A stretch of DNA of 64,000 bases, from assembly GCF_029761935.1 (NCBI RefSeq), contig NZ_CP121699.1:1178001-1242000 (forward strand). Direction: 5' to 3'. The notes beneath the pieces are model-generated. The model searched no databases, had not been told where the DNA came from, and was given only the letters and a program-made list of their open reading frames with translations. This stretch comes from Microbacterium testaceum (lineage in GTDB: Bacteria > Actinomycetota > Actinomycetes > Actinomycetales > Microbacteriaceae). Position numbers and translations under genes: made by a program. Each line of letters starts with the position of its first letter. Within the stretch, counting starts at the first letter, position 1. Below are positions 17,190 through 26,442 of the stretch, in pieces.

Positions 17190-18014
17190 CTACCCGGGGG
17201 TTCCGACATCGGCGGTTCCGGGCATCGGCTGGCACCGCGGACACCACCAGGTCCGTCGCTGCTCGGGATCGTTGTGCACCTCGTCGCGGACCCGCACCCG
17301 GGTTCCACAGCGCAGGCACGGTCGACCCGCGCGTCCCGCCACCCAGTGCGAAGCCCCCTTCCGCCGGTCCCCCGTCGTGACCTGGTACATCCCGGGCACC
17401 GTCGCCGAGATCCGCAGGCATCGCGCCGCGAGCGCCAGGAGCGCGTCGAGATCGGCCGTCCCGATGGGGGCGAAGGGATGGATGCCGCGCAGGAAGGCGA
17501 GCTCGTTCACCCAGAGGTTGCCGAGACCGGCGACCGCCGTCTGGTCGAGGAGGGCCGCGACGAAGGGCCGGTCGGGGCGCCTCGAGAGTCGACGCGCCGC
17601 CTCGGCGGCATCCCAGTCCTCGCGCAGCGGGTCGGGACCCAGGTATCCGATCGCATCGCTCTCGCGCGGGGTGGGGACGAACTCCACGACGGGGAGGTCG
17701 AGGCCCCACACCTCCCGCTCGTCGTCGAGCCGCATGCGCACCCGCGCCGTCTCGCGCACCGCACGGGGAAGCGCGCGACCCGGTCGGGTGATCGTCCAGC
17801 TGCCCTGCATGCGCAGGTGGGTGTGGAGGGTCGATCCATCGTCGAAACGCGTGAGCAGATGCTTGCCGTGGGTGTCGTACCCCTCGATGCGGAGCCCCGC
17901 GAGGGATCGACCGGCCGCGTTCCCCGACCGCACCTCCCCGTCGCGCACCGCCGCACCGAGAGTGGCCGCCTCGAGCCGTCGGCGGAGTCGGTAGACGCTG
18001 TCGCCCTCGGGCAC
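17190..18014 (-). CDS. nei: Fpg/Nei-family DNA glycosylase (endonuclease VIII-like)
   Basis: The 274-residue enzyme starts with PEGDSVYRLRRRL after the initiator GTG, giving the catalytic Pro2 and Glu3 once Met is removed. A GKHLL motif near residue 50 supplies the conserved Lys, an H2TH region (TAVAGLGNLWVNELAFLRGIHP) follows, and a zinc finger CLRCG...WWCPRCQ closes the protein. PEGD points to Nei over Fpg. The start is 2 nt after the FAD oxidoreductase stop. Confidence 0.92.
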   Translation of the reverse strand: MPEGDSVYRLRRRLEAATLGAAVRDGEVRSGNAAGRSLAGLRIEGYDTHGKHLLTRFDDGSTLHTHLRMQGSWTITRPGRALPRAVRETARVRMRLDDEREVWGLDLPVVEFVPTPRESDAIGYLGPDPLREDWDAAEAARRLSRRPDRPFVAALLDQTAVAGLGNLWVNELAFLRGIHPFAPIGTADLDALLALAARCLRISATVPGMYQVTTGDRRKGASHWVAGRAGRPCLRCGTRVRVRDEVHNDPEQRRTWWCPRCQPMPGTADVGTPG

Positions 18015-18016
18015 GG

Positions 18017-19498
18017 CTAGGGAGCTGTGGCGTGCAGCTGGTCGGTGCGGGGAGCGAGGTCGGGGCGCAGGCGTGTGCCGAACTCGTGCCGGAGCGCGCT
18101 GAGAGCGGCCTGCCACCCGGCAAGGCCATGGACACCCGGACCCGGACTCGTCGACGACGAACACAGGTACACGCCCTTCATCGGCGTGCGCCAGGGGTTG
18201 GGACTGTAGACCGGTCGACCCAGGAGCTGGGTGAGGGTCGGGGCGCCGGCCGAGATGTCGCCGCCTGGGAAGTTGGGGTTCCACGCCGCGATGTCGACCG
18301 CGGTCCGCGACGACGTGGCCAGCACGGTGTCGCGGAAGCCCGGCGCGAAGCGCTCGATCTGGCGGACGACGGCCTCTTCCCGGTCGGCGGGGCTGCCCGA
18401 GGGCACGTGCGTGTACGCCCAGAGGACGTGCTTCCCCTCGGGCGCGCGGGTGGGGTCGAAAAGGGTGGGCTGAGCGGCTAGGACGTACGGGGCGTCGGGA
18501 AGATCACCGCGGGCTACCGCGTTCTCGGCCGCCGCGATCTCGGCGCGGGTCCCGCCGATGTGCACGGTTCCCGCACGCGCGACGTCGGCGTGGGCCCACG
18601 GCACCGGGTCGGAGAGGGCGAAGTCGACCTTGGCGACACCGCCGCCGTAGCGGAACCTCTCGAGGACGTGGCGGTAAACCGACGGCATCCGGTCTCCGGC
18701 GAGCCGGATGAGCGAGCGCGGGGTCGTGTCGAGGAGTACCGCGCGGGCCGGGGGCAGCTCGTCGAGCGAGGTCACCTCGGCGCCCGCGTGCAGCACGCCC
18801 CCGTGCGCGCGGATGTCGTCGATCATCGCGTCGGCGATCGACTGGCTGCCGCCGACCGGAATGGGCCAGCCGCGCCCATGACCGTACGTGGCGAGCACCA
18901 GACCCGCGCCGCCCGCGGCGATGCTGGGCTGATGCAGGATCGTGTGCGCCGAGACGCCGGTGATCATGCTCGGCGCGATCTCTTCGCGGAAGCGCGCGTT
19001 CCACCACGGACCGCCCTGCTCGAGAGCGCGAATGCCGAAGAAGAAGGCCGCGAGGGGATCGCCGGGGACGCGCAGCAGCGCGTTGCCCGTGAAGTCGGCG
19101 ACCCCGCGCAGGTGATCGACGAGGGGACGCATGAGGCGCTCGTACGCCGGTCCGTCGACACCGAGCGCCTCGGCGGTCCGGGCGAGGTCGCGATAGGCCA
19201 GACCCGCACGCCCTCCGTCGAGGGGGTGGGCGTACGACACCTCGGGTACGGCGAAGGACACACGACGGTCGAGACCGAACTCGCGGAAGAACCAGGACTC
19301 CAGGGCCAGGGGGTGCACCGCGGATCCGACGTCGTGCCGGAAACCGGGCAGGGTCAACTCGGCGGTCGACGCGGCTCCGCCGAACGAGGAGGACTTCTCG
19401 TACACGGCAACCGACAAGCCCGCGCGGGCCAGGGTGACGGCCGCGGCCAGGCCGTTCGGGCCGGAGCCGACGATGATCGCGTCGTAGCTCTCGCTCAT
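18017..19498 (-). CDS. Phytoene desaturase-like FAD oxidoreductase
   Basis: The 493-residue protein has an N-terminal FAD-binding loop [19 protein letters not shown] and the pattern of the NAD(P)/FAD-dependent phytoene desaturase/CrtI superfamily, with [16 protein letters not shown] mid-protein and a C-terminal [14 protein letters not shown] dinucleotide-site motif. No carotenoid genes are beside it, so the substrate is open. Its ATG overlaps the stop of the SRPBCC gene, suggesting a joint pathway. Confidence 0.88.
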   Translation of the reverse strand: MSESYDAIIVGSGPNGLAAAVTLARAGLSVAVYEKSSSFGGAASTAELTLPGFRHDVGSAVHPLALESWFFREFGLDRRVSFAVPEVSYAHPLDGGRAGLAYRDLARTAEALGVDGPAYERLMRPLVDHLRGVADFTGNALLRVPGDPLAAFFFGIRALEQGGPWWNARFREEIAPSMITGVSAHTILHQPSIAAGGAGLVLATYGHGRGWPIPVGGSQSIADAMIDDIRAHGGVLHAGAEVTSLDELPPARAVLLDTTPRSLIRLAGDRMPSVYRHVLERFRYGGGVAKVDFALSDPVPWAHADVARAGTVHIGGTRAEIAAAENAVARGDLPDAPYVLAAQPTLFDPTRAPEGKHVLWAYTHVPSGSPADREEAVVRQIERFAPGFRDTVLATSSRTAVDIAAWNPNFPGGDISAGAPTLTQLLGRPVYSPNPWRTPMKGVYLCSSSTSPGPGVHGLAGWQAALSALRHEFGTRLRPDLAPRTDQLHATAP

Positions 19499-19998
19499 CG
19501 GTCGATCGGCTCCTTCTCGGCGGTGGACTCATGGCCGAGGGCCGCCGCACCGCCGCGCGTGCCGGGGGCTCCCCCCTCGGCGAGGTAGGCCAGGCGGTGC
19601 AGGGTCTCGGCGTTGCGGTAGCGCGTGATCGCGTCGAAGACCGTGTCGGGGAGGAGTCTCGTGGGGCCGGTGACGGGCTCCTCCTGGATGCGGACGACGC
19701 AGCGGTCTCCGCGAGCCTTCACGTCGATCGCGACGCGGGCGACGCCGATGGGTCCCCCGTGCGGCTCGAGCACGGCCCGTCGGGGAGGGTCCCACTCGCG
19801 CATCACGGTGGTGTCGTCGACGACCAGCGGCCAGGGGCCGAAGGAGTGGTGGAGCGTCGCCCCCTCGGCGGGCCAGGAGTCGGCGACCTCGCGCATGCGC
19901 GAGGTGCCCACCACCCACAGGGGGTAGAGCCACCCGTTCGCGAGCACCCGGAAGACGTCGTCGGGCGTGCAGTGCATCAGGCGCACGTTGCGGGCCAT
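19495..19998 (-). CDS. SRPBCC-family (polyketide cyclase/START-like) protein
   Basis: A 167-residue protein with the helix-grip pattern of SRPBCC proteins: PDDVFRVLANGWLYPLWVVGTSRM, then LEPHGGPIGVARVAIDVKARG and a long C-terminal helix. Such domains bind hydrophobic ligands. The ATG at 19998 has GAGGAA upstream. It overlaps the following FAD oxidoreductase gene by 4 nt, implying that both act on the same lipid-like substrate. Confidence 0.83.
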   Translation of the reverse strand: MARNVRLMHCTPDDVFRVLANGWLYPLWVVGTSRMREVADSWPAEGATLHHSFGPWPLVVDDTTVMREWDPPRRAVLEPHGGPIGVARVAIDVKARGDRCVVRIQEEPVTGPTRLLPDTVFDAITRYRNAETLHRLAYLAEGGAPGTRGGAAALGHESTAEKEPIDR

Positions 19999-20126
19999 AG
20001 GCGTTCCTCCTCGGCATCCGGGACCGGCGGCGGAGCACCCGGTGGCCTCCGCGCTACGGCCCACGCTACGGCCCCGCTCGGACACCCGTCGCGGAGGTTG
20101 CGCCACGGCGCATCGGCCGGTAGCGC

Positions 20127-21302
20127 TCAGGCCGCTGCGGGGAGCACGAACCAGGCGCGGGTTCCGCCCGACGGAGAGGCATCGAGCCCGATCGACCCGT
20201 GGTGGGCCTCGACGATCCGCCGGCAGGTGGCCAGACCGATGCCGATCCCCTGCACGTCGGCGCCGTGCCCGCGCTGCATGGGCTCGAACACGCGGTCGCG
20301 CAGCTCGGGGGCGACGGCGTCGCCGTTGTCGTCGACGTTCACGCGCCACCCGTCGGGAAGCTCTTCGACGCTGACGGTGATGCGCGGGACCTTCTCGGCC
20401 GCGACCGTGAACTTCACCGCGTTGGCGATGAGGTTCTGCAACAGGACGCGCAGGAGAGTGTCATCGGCGTCGACGAACGTGGCGGCGTCGACGGTGACCT
20501 GTGCCCCCGTGTCCACTAGGGCCCCATCGAGGTCTTCGAGCACCGCGTCAACGGTCTCGGCGACGTCGACCCGGGTCACGTGCGGGCGCGCACCGCCCAT
20601 GCGCGCGAAGTCGAGCAGGTCGGTGACCATCGACGTCATGCGACCCGCCGCCGCTTCGGCGCGGGCGAGCGACTGCGCGGCGCGCGGCGCGTCGACCATC
20701 TCGGGACTGTCGGCGGCGAGCTCGAGGAAGCCCGCGAGAGCGGTGAGGGGGTTCCGGAGGTCGTGGCTCACCTGGACGGCGAACTGCTCGAGCTGCGCGT
20801 TCGACTCCAGCAGATCACGCTGGATGCGGCGCAGTTCGAGAACGTCGATCACCTGGTGAGCGAGCAGGTCGAGGGCTCGACTGCTGGCATCCGACAGCTC
20901 TCCGACCTTGTTGTCGAACACGCAGAGCGTGCCGATCGCCACCCCCGCCGGGGTGATGAGCGGGCTCGACGCGTAGAAGCGCGTGTGGGCGATCTCGCCG
21001 GTGACGAAGGCGTTCTGCGCGAAGCGCGGGTCAAGGCGGGCGTCGGAGACGACGACGCGGCCGGGAGTGCTGATGACCGCCGCGCACATCGAGTCCTCGC
21101 GCGCGCACGACGCGGCCTGGATGCCGACGGCCGCGACCTGATGCTGCATGCGGTCGTCGATGATGTTGATCACCGCGGTGGGGACGTCGCACACCGTGGC
21201 CGCGAGCTCGACGAGCCCCTGCAGATCGGGCTCCGACGGCTCGCCGATGAGGCGGTATTGCGCGATCGCCTCGCGGCGCGTCACATCGTGTGCGGTGGAC
21301 AC
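20127..21302 (-). CDS. GAF-domain sensor histidine kinase
   Basis: The 391-residue cytoplasmic kinase has an N-terminal GAF domain (about 25-160), a HisKA dimerisation domain with H-box VSHDLRNPLTAL and phospho-acceptor His180, and a HATPase domain with NLIANAVKFT, VDDNGDAV and GIGIGLATCRRIVEAHHG. No response regulator is adjacent. The GTG at 21302 has GAGGGGA upstream. GAF relatives often sense redox, light or small molecules; the input here is unknown. Confidence 0.9.
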   Translation of the reverse strand: MSTAHDVTRREAIAQYRLIGEPSEPDLQGLVELAATVCDVPTAVINIIDDRMQHQVAAVGIQAASCAREDSMCAAVISTPGRVVVSDARLDPRFAQNAFVTGEIAHTRFYASSPLITPAGVAIGTLCVFDNKVGELSDASSRALDLLAHQVIDVLELRRIQRDLLESNAQLEQFAVQVSHDLRNPLTALAGFLELAADSPEMVDAPRAAQSLARAEAAAGRMTSMVTDLLDFARMGGARPHVTRVDVAETVDAVLEDLDGALVDTGAQVTVDAATFVDADDTLLRVLLQNLIANAVKFTVAAEKVPRITVSVEELPDGWRVNVDDNGDAVAPELRDRVFEPMQRGHGADVQGIGIGLATCRRIVEAHHGSIGLDASPSGGTRAWFVLPAAA

Positions 21303-21414
21303 ATCGTCCCCTCGTCGTCGGATCCCCCGAAAGCCTAGCGGCCCACGGCTACACCGCGGCGGGCTCTTCGGGAAGGGGCTCGCGCAGGTCGTCCGCGGCG
21401 CCCAGAGTCGGGGA

Positions 21415-21699
21415 ATGAGCACACCGAGCTTCCCCCAGGCCCCGTCCGATCCCTCGCAGCCCGCTCCCTCGGAGCCCACCGCCCCGAACCCCGCCGAGCC
21501 GACGGCCCCGACCCCCGCCGAGCCCACCATCCCCCTGCCGCCCGAGACCGAACCGGCACCCGCCGGCGCCGCCGATCCGTCGGCCGGGGCATTCGCGCGC
21601 ACCGAGGAGGACGCGACCGGATCAGCGGAGATGGATGCCGACAACGCCGCGGAACAGGATGTGATCGATGCCGTCGATCCCGGCGGACAGCCCGACTGA
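21415..21699 (+). CDS. Pro-rich repeat small protein
   Basis: A 94-residue ORF whose first half is a Pro/Ala/Glu/Thr repeat (PSEPTAPNPAEPTAPTPAEP) and second half is acidic (EEDATGSAEMDADNAAEQ). It appears disordered and cytoplasmic. The ribosome site is weak. It ends just before a strong hairpin. Confidence 0.55.
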   Translation: MSTPSFPQAPSDPSQPAPSEPTAPNPAEPTAPTPAEPTIPLPPETEPAPAGAADPSAGAFARTEEDATGSAEMDADNAAEQDVIDAVDPGGQPD

Positions 21700-21710
21700 C
21701 GAGTCCGGGA

Positions 21711-21752
21711 ACGAGAGAGGGACGGCGTCGTATGGCGCCGCCCCTCTCTCGT
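21711..21752. terminator. Bidirectional terminator
   Basis: An 11-bp stem ACGAGAGAGGG / CCCTCTCTCGT encloses a second 5-bp stem (CGGCG / CGCCG). It sits between the converging Pro-rich gene and the membrane glycosyltransferase gene. Confidence 0.75.
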
Positions 21753-21764
21753 GTCAGGGTCGGA

Positions 21765-23078
21765 TCACGGGTTGCCGCGGGTCCACAGCAGGAGGATCGC
21801 CACGGCTTGGAGCACGAGGCATCCCACCAGGATCGCCGTGCGACGACGCGGCGTCGACGACCACCGCTCGTCACCAAGGAGCGGCGCCATCGGCATGAGC
21901 AGGCGGAACGTGCTCTGCTGCGGCAGGAACACCGCGAAGATGTAAACGCCGTAGCTGAAGCCATACGCCACGACCATGAGGCCGAGCTTGCGGACGGGGC
22001 GCGACCACATGAGGGCCGCGAAGGCGACGATCAGCGCGATCACGAGGACGATGCCGACCACGCCGAGGTGCGTTCCCGCCTGGCGGAACCACGGGGTGAA
22101 GGGCGTGAACTCGTCGTTGCCGACGTAGTCGAGCCACCAGCCGAGCTCGGTGCGGATGTAGGCGTTGTGGGTTCCGGTGACGTACTGGGCGATGTGGTTC
22201 CACGACAGGCCCGCCGCGGCGATGACGAGACCGGATGCCATGAGCGAGGCCCACTCGCGCACCGGGAACGGATCGACCTTGCGGCGGAAGAAGCGCACGA
22301 GGAACACGATGCCCAGGGCGAGACCCAGGGCCAGGACTCCCGGACGCGTGTACGCCGTGATGAGCCCGATCGGGAGGATCCAGAGGTAGCGCCGCTTGAT
22401 GGCGAGCAGCATGCCCGCGAACATCAGCAGCATGAACAGGCCCTCGCTGTAGCCGATCACGAAGAGGAACGACATCGGCGCGAAGGAGAAGAACACGACC
22501 GCCCACCACGCGGGCTGGGGCTTGGTGACCGTGCGCAGGAGGACGAACAGCAACCAGGTGGCGCCGAGGCTCGCACCGAGGCTCAAGAGCACGGCGACCG
22601 GCTGCCACCCCAGACCGGTGGCGCCCGAGAGCACCCGCACCATCGTGGGGAACACGGGCAGGAACGCCCAGTTGTTCGGCAGGATGTCGCCCGAGACGTT
22701 CATCGGCAGCGACATGGGGTAGCCCTGCGCGGCGATCTGCCCGTAGCGGTCGGCATCCCACCCGGTGAGGTAGTCCCAGAAGGTGCCGAGACGCTCGCCG
22801 TCGGGACCGAAGCCCCAGCGGGCCGCCTTGGCGATCGAGTAGAAGCCCCACAGCATGCCGAAGTTGACCACGCGGGCGATGGCCCACAGGAACAGGACCT
22901 TGGTGAACGCGCCCCGCTCGACGGGGACGATGCCCTCGGGCGTGCGGAGGACGTCGCGCCCGTACTGGGCGAGGGCACGACCGAGGCGCGAATCGCGCAC
23001 GCGGTCGAGGCGACGCTGTCGCCCGATGACGGGGGACGGGCGTGTCGCGGGGGCAAGCTCGCTCGGCGGTGCGCTCAC
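21765..23078 (-). CDS. PIG-V-like integral membrane mannosyltransferase
   Basis: The 437-residue protein has about ten membrane segments. An outer loop after the first segment carries WDADRYGQIAAQGYP, the W-D-x-x-x-Y-x-x-I-A-x-x-G-Y-P pattern of the PIG-V/GT-C superfamily, which uses polyprenyl-phosphate mannose. The GTG at 23078 has AAAGG upstream. The target glycan is unknown. It is monocistronic. Confidence 0.75.
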   Translation of the reverse strand: MSAPPSELAPATRPSPVIGRQRRLDRVRDSRLGRALAQYGRDVLRTPEGIVPVERGAFTKVLFLWAIARVVNFGMLWGFYSIAKAARWGFGPDGERLGTFWDYLTGWDADRYGQIAAQGYPMSLPMNVSGDILPNNWAFLPVFPTMVRVLSGATGLGWQPVAVLLSLGASLGATWLLFVLLRTVTKPQPAWWAVVFFSFAPMSFLFVIGYSEGLFMLLMFAGMLLAIKRRYLWILPIGLITAYTRPGVLALGLALGIVFLVRFFRRKVDPFPVREWASLMASGLVIAAAGLSWNHIAQYVTGTHNAYIRTELGWWLDYVGNDEFTPFTPWFRQAGTHLGVVGIVLVIALIVAFAALMWSRPVRKLGLMVVAYGFSYGVYIFAVFLPQQSTFRLLMPMAPLLGDERWSSTPRRRTAILVGCLVLQAVAILLLWTRGNP

Positions 23079-23208
23079 TCGGAACCTTTCACGGGGGAAG
23101 ACATGGGCGAGTGACGACGGTGTCTGGCCCGGACAAGTGCAATTGGGGAGGATCGTACCGGATGAAACCGAACGTTCCATCCGGTTGACTTTCGGGGAAA
23201 TGCCCTGA

Positions 23209-23532
23209 TCAGTGGCTGTCGCCCACGAGCTTCAAGCCGACGACGCACCCCACCAGACCCAGGACGAGCAGCACCTTGACGACCGAGACGGCCTCGGTCC
23301 CGCTGATCATCGCGACCACGACGGTGAGAGCGGCGCCGATCCCGACCCACACCGCGTACGCCGTTCCGGTGGGGATCTCGCGCATCGCGAAGGCGAGACC
23401 GCCCATGGATGCCACGAGGGCGACGCCGAAGATCACGCTCGGCCAGAGCTTGGTGAAACCCTCGCTGCGCCCCAGGGCGGTCGCCCAGACGGCCTCGAGG
23501 ATGCCGGACAGGATGAGAACGATCCACGACAT
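23209..23532 (-). CDS. sugE: SugE/Gdx small multidrug resistance-type guanidinium exporter
   Basis: A 107-residue SMR protein with four membrane helices. Glu13 in GILEAVW is the proton/substrate-coupling residue, and WAT, GTAYAVWVGIGA and the C-terminal VGLKL match the Gdx (SugE) branch, which exports guanidinium in exchange for protons. A guanidine-III riboswitch lies immediately upstream, which fixes the substrate better than homology alone. The ATG has AAGGAG 7 nt upstream. Confidence 0.95.
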   Translation of the reverse strand: MSWIVLILSGILEAVWATALGRSEGFTKLWPSVIFGVALVASMGGLAFAMREIPTGTAYAVWVGIGAALTVVVAMISGTEAVSVVKVLLVLGLVGCVVGLKLVGDSH

Positions 23533-23545
23533 GACGGTGCTCCTT

Positions 23546-23586
23546 GGCCAGTCTTGTCGCAGTCCGGGTACTGATCCGTCGTCCGG
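23546..23586 (-). promoter_or_regulatory. Guanidine-III (ykkC-III) riboswitch
   Basis: The 41-nt element follows the guanidine-III consensus: CCGGACGA at the 5' end, TACCCGG in the middle and ACAAGAC near the 3' end. P1 is CCGG (23586-23583) with CCGG (23567-23564). The pseudoknot helix pairs GG(A)TCAGT with ACTGGCC, with one bulged A and one G-T pair. Its 3' strand abuts the AAGGAG site of sugE, so ligand binding likely controls ribosome access. Confidence 0.92.
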
Positions 23587-23674
23587 GGACGCGGGTCGGC
23601 GTCCGGGGCCCAGCGTAGCGAGCCGACCTGGGCAGTTCCCGGGCACCGCGGCATCCGCTCCCGCTCCCGCTCCC

Positions 23675-23743
23675 GCGATAAACGCTGATTCTTCCGAGAC
23701 ACGGCGTCGCGCAGCGTGTATCGCGAGAATCGGCGTTTATCGC
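23675..23743. repeat. REP-like imperfect palindrome, copy 1
   Basis: GCGATAAACGCTGATTCT (23675-23692) is mirrored by AGAATCGGCGTTTATCGC (23726-23743), 17 of 18 positions complementary, and the spacer has further pairing (ACACG / CGTGT). The ATAAACGCT core recurs at 40439-40502. Upstream lies a GCTCCC tandem repeat. Confidence 0.75.
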
Positions 23744-23796
23744 AGACGACGTGAAGCTTCGGGCGGAGTGGGACGCAGGGGTGCCGGCATCCGGGA

Positions 23797-24657
23797 TCAG
23801 ATCAAGAAGATGGATGCCGAATCGGGATTGTGCGCGTGCACGAGGACTCCGAAGACGACCGCGTCGAACAGCAGGTGCACGGTCACGACGTACCAGAGCG
23901 AGCGGGTCTTCAAGAAGAGGAAGCCCTGCACGATCGCGAACGGGACCGTGAGCAGCGGCCCCCAGGCCTGGTAGCCGAGCTCCCACAGGAACGACACGAA
24001 CACCACCGCCTGCAGCAGGTTGGCGGTGAGATCGGGGAAGTGCCGGCGCAGCAGCACGAAGACCGTGCAGATGAAGAAGAGCTCGTCCCAGATGCCCACC
24101 GCGCCGACGCCGACGAACAGGCGCGCGATGAGGTCGCCCGTGACGACCTCGGGCCAGTTGCGGTAGACGCCCGACGTGATGAAGTAGAACGGCAGGATCA
24201 GGTAGCCGAGCACGATGACCCCGCCCAGCCACGCCCACTGCCACCAGGTCCAGCGGCCTCCCCCGCGCCAGGGGAAGCGGATCGCGTCGTCGCGGTAGAC
24301 GAAGCGCGAGACCACGTACGGCACGACGACGGCCCCGCCGAGGGCGAGGGTGAAGCGCACGAAGGCGGCATTGTCGAGCTCGGCGTGCAGCGGGATGAGG
24401 CTGACGATGAACTGCCCCACCGCGATCAGCGACACGTCGCGTGCGATGCTCGGCTCCTCGCTCCGGGCCAGGGCGACGCCGCCACGACGGTCGACGAGCA
24501 CGGCGGATGCCACGGCGAGCGCGAGCAGGATCCACCCGAGCCACACGATCTGCACGACGAAGAGCGCGGGGGCGGCGAGGCACACCGCAAGTGCCGGGAT
24601 GAGCTTGGGCGTCCACGTGGAACGCTCGCGGACCGGCACCGCGGTGTGCGCGGTCAC
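23797..24657 (-). CDS. CPBP-family (CAAX protease-like) membrane protein
   Basis: The 286-residue protein has eight or so membrane helices and diverged CPBP/Abi motifs: WDELFFICTVFVLLRR in place of EExxxR, FLWELGYQ, and HLLFDAVVFG (HxxxD-like). The missing second Glu suggests reduced or changed peptidase activity. The GTG overlaps the trmB stop as GTGA. Function is unknown; relatives include prenyl-proteases and bacteriocin self-immunity proteins. Confidence 0.75.
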   Translation of the reverse strand: MTAHTAVPVRERSTWTPKLIPALAVCLAAPALFVVQIVWLGWILLALAVASAVLVDRRGGVALARSEEPSIARDVSLIAVGQFIVSLIPLHAELDNAAFVRFTLALGGAVVVPYVVSRFVYRDDAIRFPWRGGGRWTWWQWAWLGGVIVLGYLILPFYFITSGVYRNWPEVVTGDLIARLFVGVGAVGIWDELFFICTVFVLLRRHFPDLTANLLQAVVFVSFLWELGYQAWGPLLTVPFAIVQGFLFLKTRSLWYVVTVHLLFDAVVFGVLVHAHNPDSASIFLI

Positions 24658-25487
24658 GGCGAGACCCGGGTGTAGGTCAGGTCGCGGATGTCGCGACCGA
24701 CGCGCAGGCCCTTGCGCTCGAAGGCGGTGAGCACGCGCCCCTCGAACCTCTCGGCCCATTCCCCCGCGAACGCCCGCTCGAAACCGGGGGCGTCGTCGAG
24801 CACGTCGCGCATCTGGTCGGCGTAGTCCTGCCAGTCGGTCGCGAGGCGCAGCGTGCCGCCGGGGCGGATCGCTCGAGCGGCGATGCGCGCGAACTCGGGG
24901 GCGACGAGGCGACGCTTGGTGTGCTTGTTCTTGTGCCAGGGGTCGGGGAAAAACACCCAGAGCTCGTCGACGGATGCCGCGGGCAGCAGGTGCTCGAGCA
25001 CCTCCGGCGCGTTGGCCTCGACGAGGCGGAGGTTCTTCGCGCCCTCGCGGTCGGCGTCGAGCATCGTGCGCGCGAGCCCCGCGGTGAACACCTCGACGGC
25101 GAGGAAGTCGGTGTCGGGGTGAGCGGCCGCCGCCGAAACGATCTGGTGGCCCTGGCCGGAGCCGATCTCGACGACCAGGCGGGCGGTGCGACCGTAGACC
25201 GCGGCGGGGTCGACGGCACTGCCGGGCTTGACGCTGGTGGTGGCGGTGGCGCGCTCGACCGGCAGCAGGTAGAACGGCGAGAGCTCGGCCCACGCGCGAT
25301 CCTGCGCCTCCGACATGCGACCGCTGCGGCGCACGAACGACACCGGCTTGTCGCGGAAGGCGGGGGCTGTGGCATCCATGTCGTCCAGGTTATCCGCCGC
25401 GTCAGGGGCCGCCTTCTGTCGCTCAGCGGATGCGGAGGCGACGCTTTCGGACGCCTCGCGCGAGAGGGAGCGCTTGCGGCCGCTCAC
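24654..25487 (-). CDS. trmB: tRNA (guanine-N7)-methyltransferase
   Basis: SAM-dependent m7G46 methyltransferase. It contains RRSGRMSEAQ, the SAM site VEIGSGQGHQIV, FFPDPWHKNKHTKRR and a C-terminal TYTRVSP. The GTG start at 25487 gives 277 residues and overlaps the DUF3097 stop as GTGA; an ATG at 25379 would shorten the protein by 36 residues and remove a low-complexity N-terminus, so the start is not certain. Confidence 0.92.
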   Translation of the reverse strand: MSGRKRSLSREASESVASASAERQKAAPDAADNLDDMDATAPAFRDKPVSFVRRSGRMSEAQDRAWAELSPFYLLPVERATATTSVKPGSAVDPAAVYGRTARLVVEIGSGQGHQIVSAAAAHPDTDFLAVEVFTAGLARTMLDADREGAKNLRLVEANAPEVLEHLLPAASVDELWVFFPDPWHKNKHTKRRLVAPEFARIAARAIRPGGTLRLATDWQDYADQMRDVLDDAPGFERAFAGEWAERFEGRVLTAFERKGLRVGRDIRDLTYTRVSP

Positions 25488-26317
25488 GGGACGGTCACGA
25501 AATCGATGAGTTCCTCGACGCGGCCGAGCAGGGCCGGCTCGAGGTCGCGGAACGTGGTGACCTTCGACAGGATGTGCTGCCACGCGCGGGCGGTGTCGGC
25601 CTGCTCCTCGGCGGGCCAGCCGAGGGCGCGGCACACGCCCACCTTCCACTCGATGCCGCGCGGCACCTCGGGCCACGCGGCGATGCCGAGGGCACGGGGG
25701 GTGACGCACTGCCATACGTCGACGAAGGGGTGACCGACGATGCGCACGTGGGCGCCGTGGCGGCCTCGGGTGATCTTCTCGGCGATGCGCGACTCCTTGG
25801 AGTTCGGCACGAGGTGGTCGACGAGCACGCCGTAGCGGCGCTCGGCGGTCGGGGGCTCGGCATCCAACTTCTCTGCGAGCAGGTCGACGCCCTCGAGGAA
25901 CTCCACGACGACGCCCTCGGCGCGGAGGTCTGCGCCCCACACCTTCTCGACGAGCTCGGCGTCGTGCTTGCCCTCGACGAAGATGCGGCTCGCGCGGGCG
26001 GTGCGCGCGCGCTGGTCGTCTGCCGCGAAGGAGCCGGACGCCGTACGGGTGCGCCCTTTGGGTGCGGCCACGGGGGCCTTCAGCACCACGGGCTTGCCGT
26101 CGACGAGGAAGCCGCCGCCGAGCGGGAACAGCCGGCGCTTGCCGAAGCGGTCCTCGAGCTCGACGTTCATGCCGTCGATGCGGGTCACCGCACCGACGAA
26201 GTCGCTGCCCGCGACCTCGACGACGAGATCGGCGGATGCCGCGACCTCGGCGGGTCTGATGCGTCCGGCGTCGCGCCACCCGCGGGCGAGCACGTCGGTG
26301 CCGTAACGGTCGTCCAT
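25484..26317 (-). CDS. DUF3097 family protein
   Basis: A 277-residue cytoplasmic protein conserved in Actinobacteria. An N-terminal small beta domain (to about 75) is followed by SRIFVEGKHDAELVEKVWG, a Toprim-like segment, then LVDHLVPNSKESRIA and HVRIVGHPFVDVWQCV. A nucleic-acid role is suggested by the Toprim-like part but unproven. It is coupled to trmB, pointing to RNA metabolism. Confidence 0.85.
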   Translation of the reverse strand: MDDRYGTDVLARGWRDAGRIRPAEVAASADLVVEVAGSDFVGAVTRIDGMNVELEDRFGKRRLFPLGGGFLVDGKPVVLKAPVAAPKGRTRTASGSFAADDQRARTARASRIFVEGKHDAELVEKVWGADLRAEGVVVEFLEGVDLLAEKLDAEPPTAERRYGVLVDHLVPNSKESRIAEKITRGRHGAHVRIVGHPFVDVWQCVTPRALGIAAWPEVPRGIEWKVGVCRALGWPAEEQADTARAWQHILSKVTTFRDLEPALLGRVEELIDFVTVP

Positions 26318-26362
26318 GGTGTACCTCCGAGCGTTCGAGCCTAGGCGGCGCGGGTGTGCGCT

Positions 26363-26394
26363 GACAGCGGACGCGCCGCTCCTACCCCGCTGTC
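26363..26394. promoter_or_regulatory. Inverted repeat upstream of the TPM gene
   Basis: GACAGCGG (26363-26370) and CCGCTGTC (26387-26394) form a perfect 8-bp inverted repeat 16 nt apart. It lies upstream of a TATAGG -10-like box (26405-26410) for the TPM gene, in the gap shared with DUF3097, so it may be an operator. Confidence 0.35.
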
Positions 26395-26442
26395 GGCGGT
26401 CGTTTATAGGGTGGAAGGATCTGGCAAACCGAAGGGGACTGC

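Noticed and set aside
23079..23208. ECF-type promoter (GGAAC ... TACGAT) upstream of the membrane glycosyltransferase
   Set aside because: Spacing and -10 are not convincing without transcription data.
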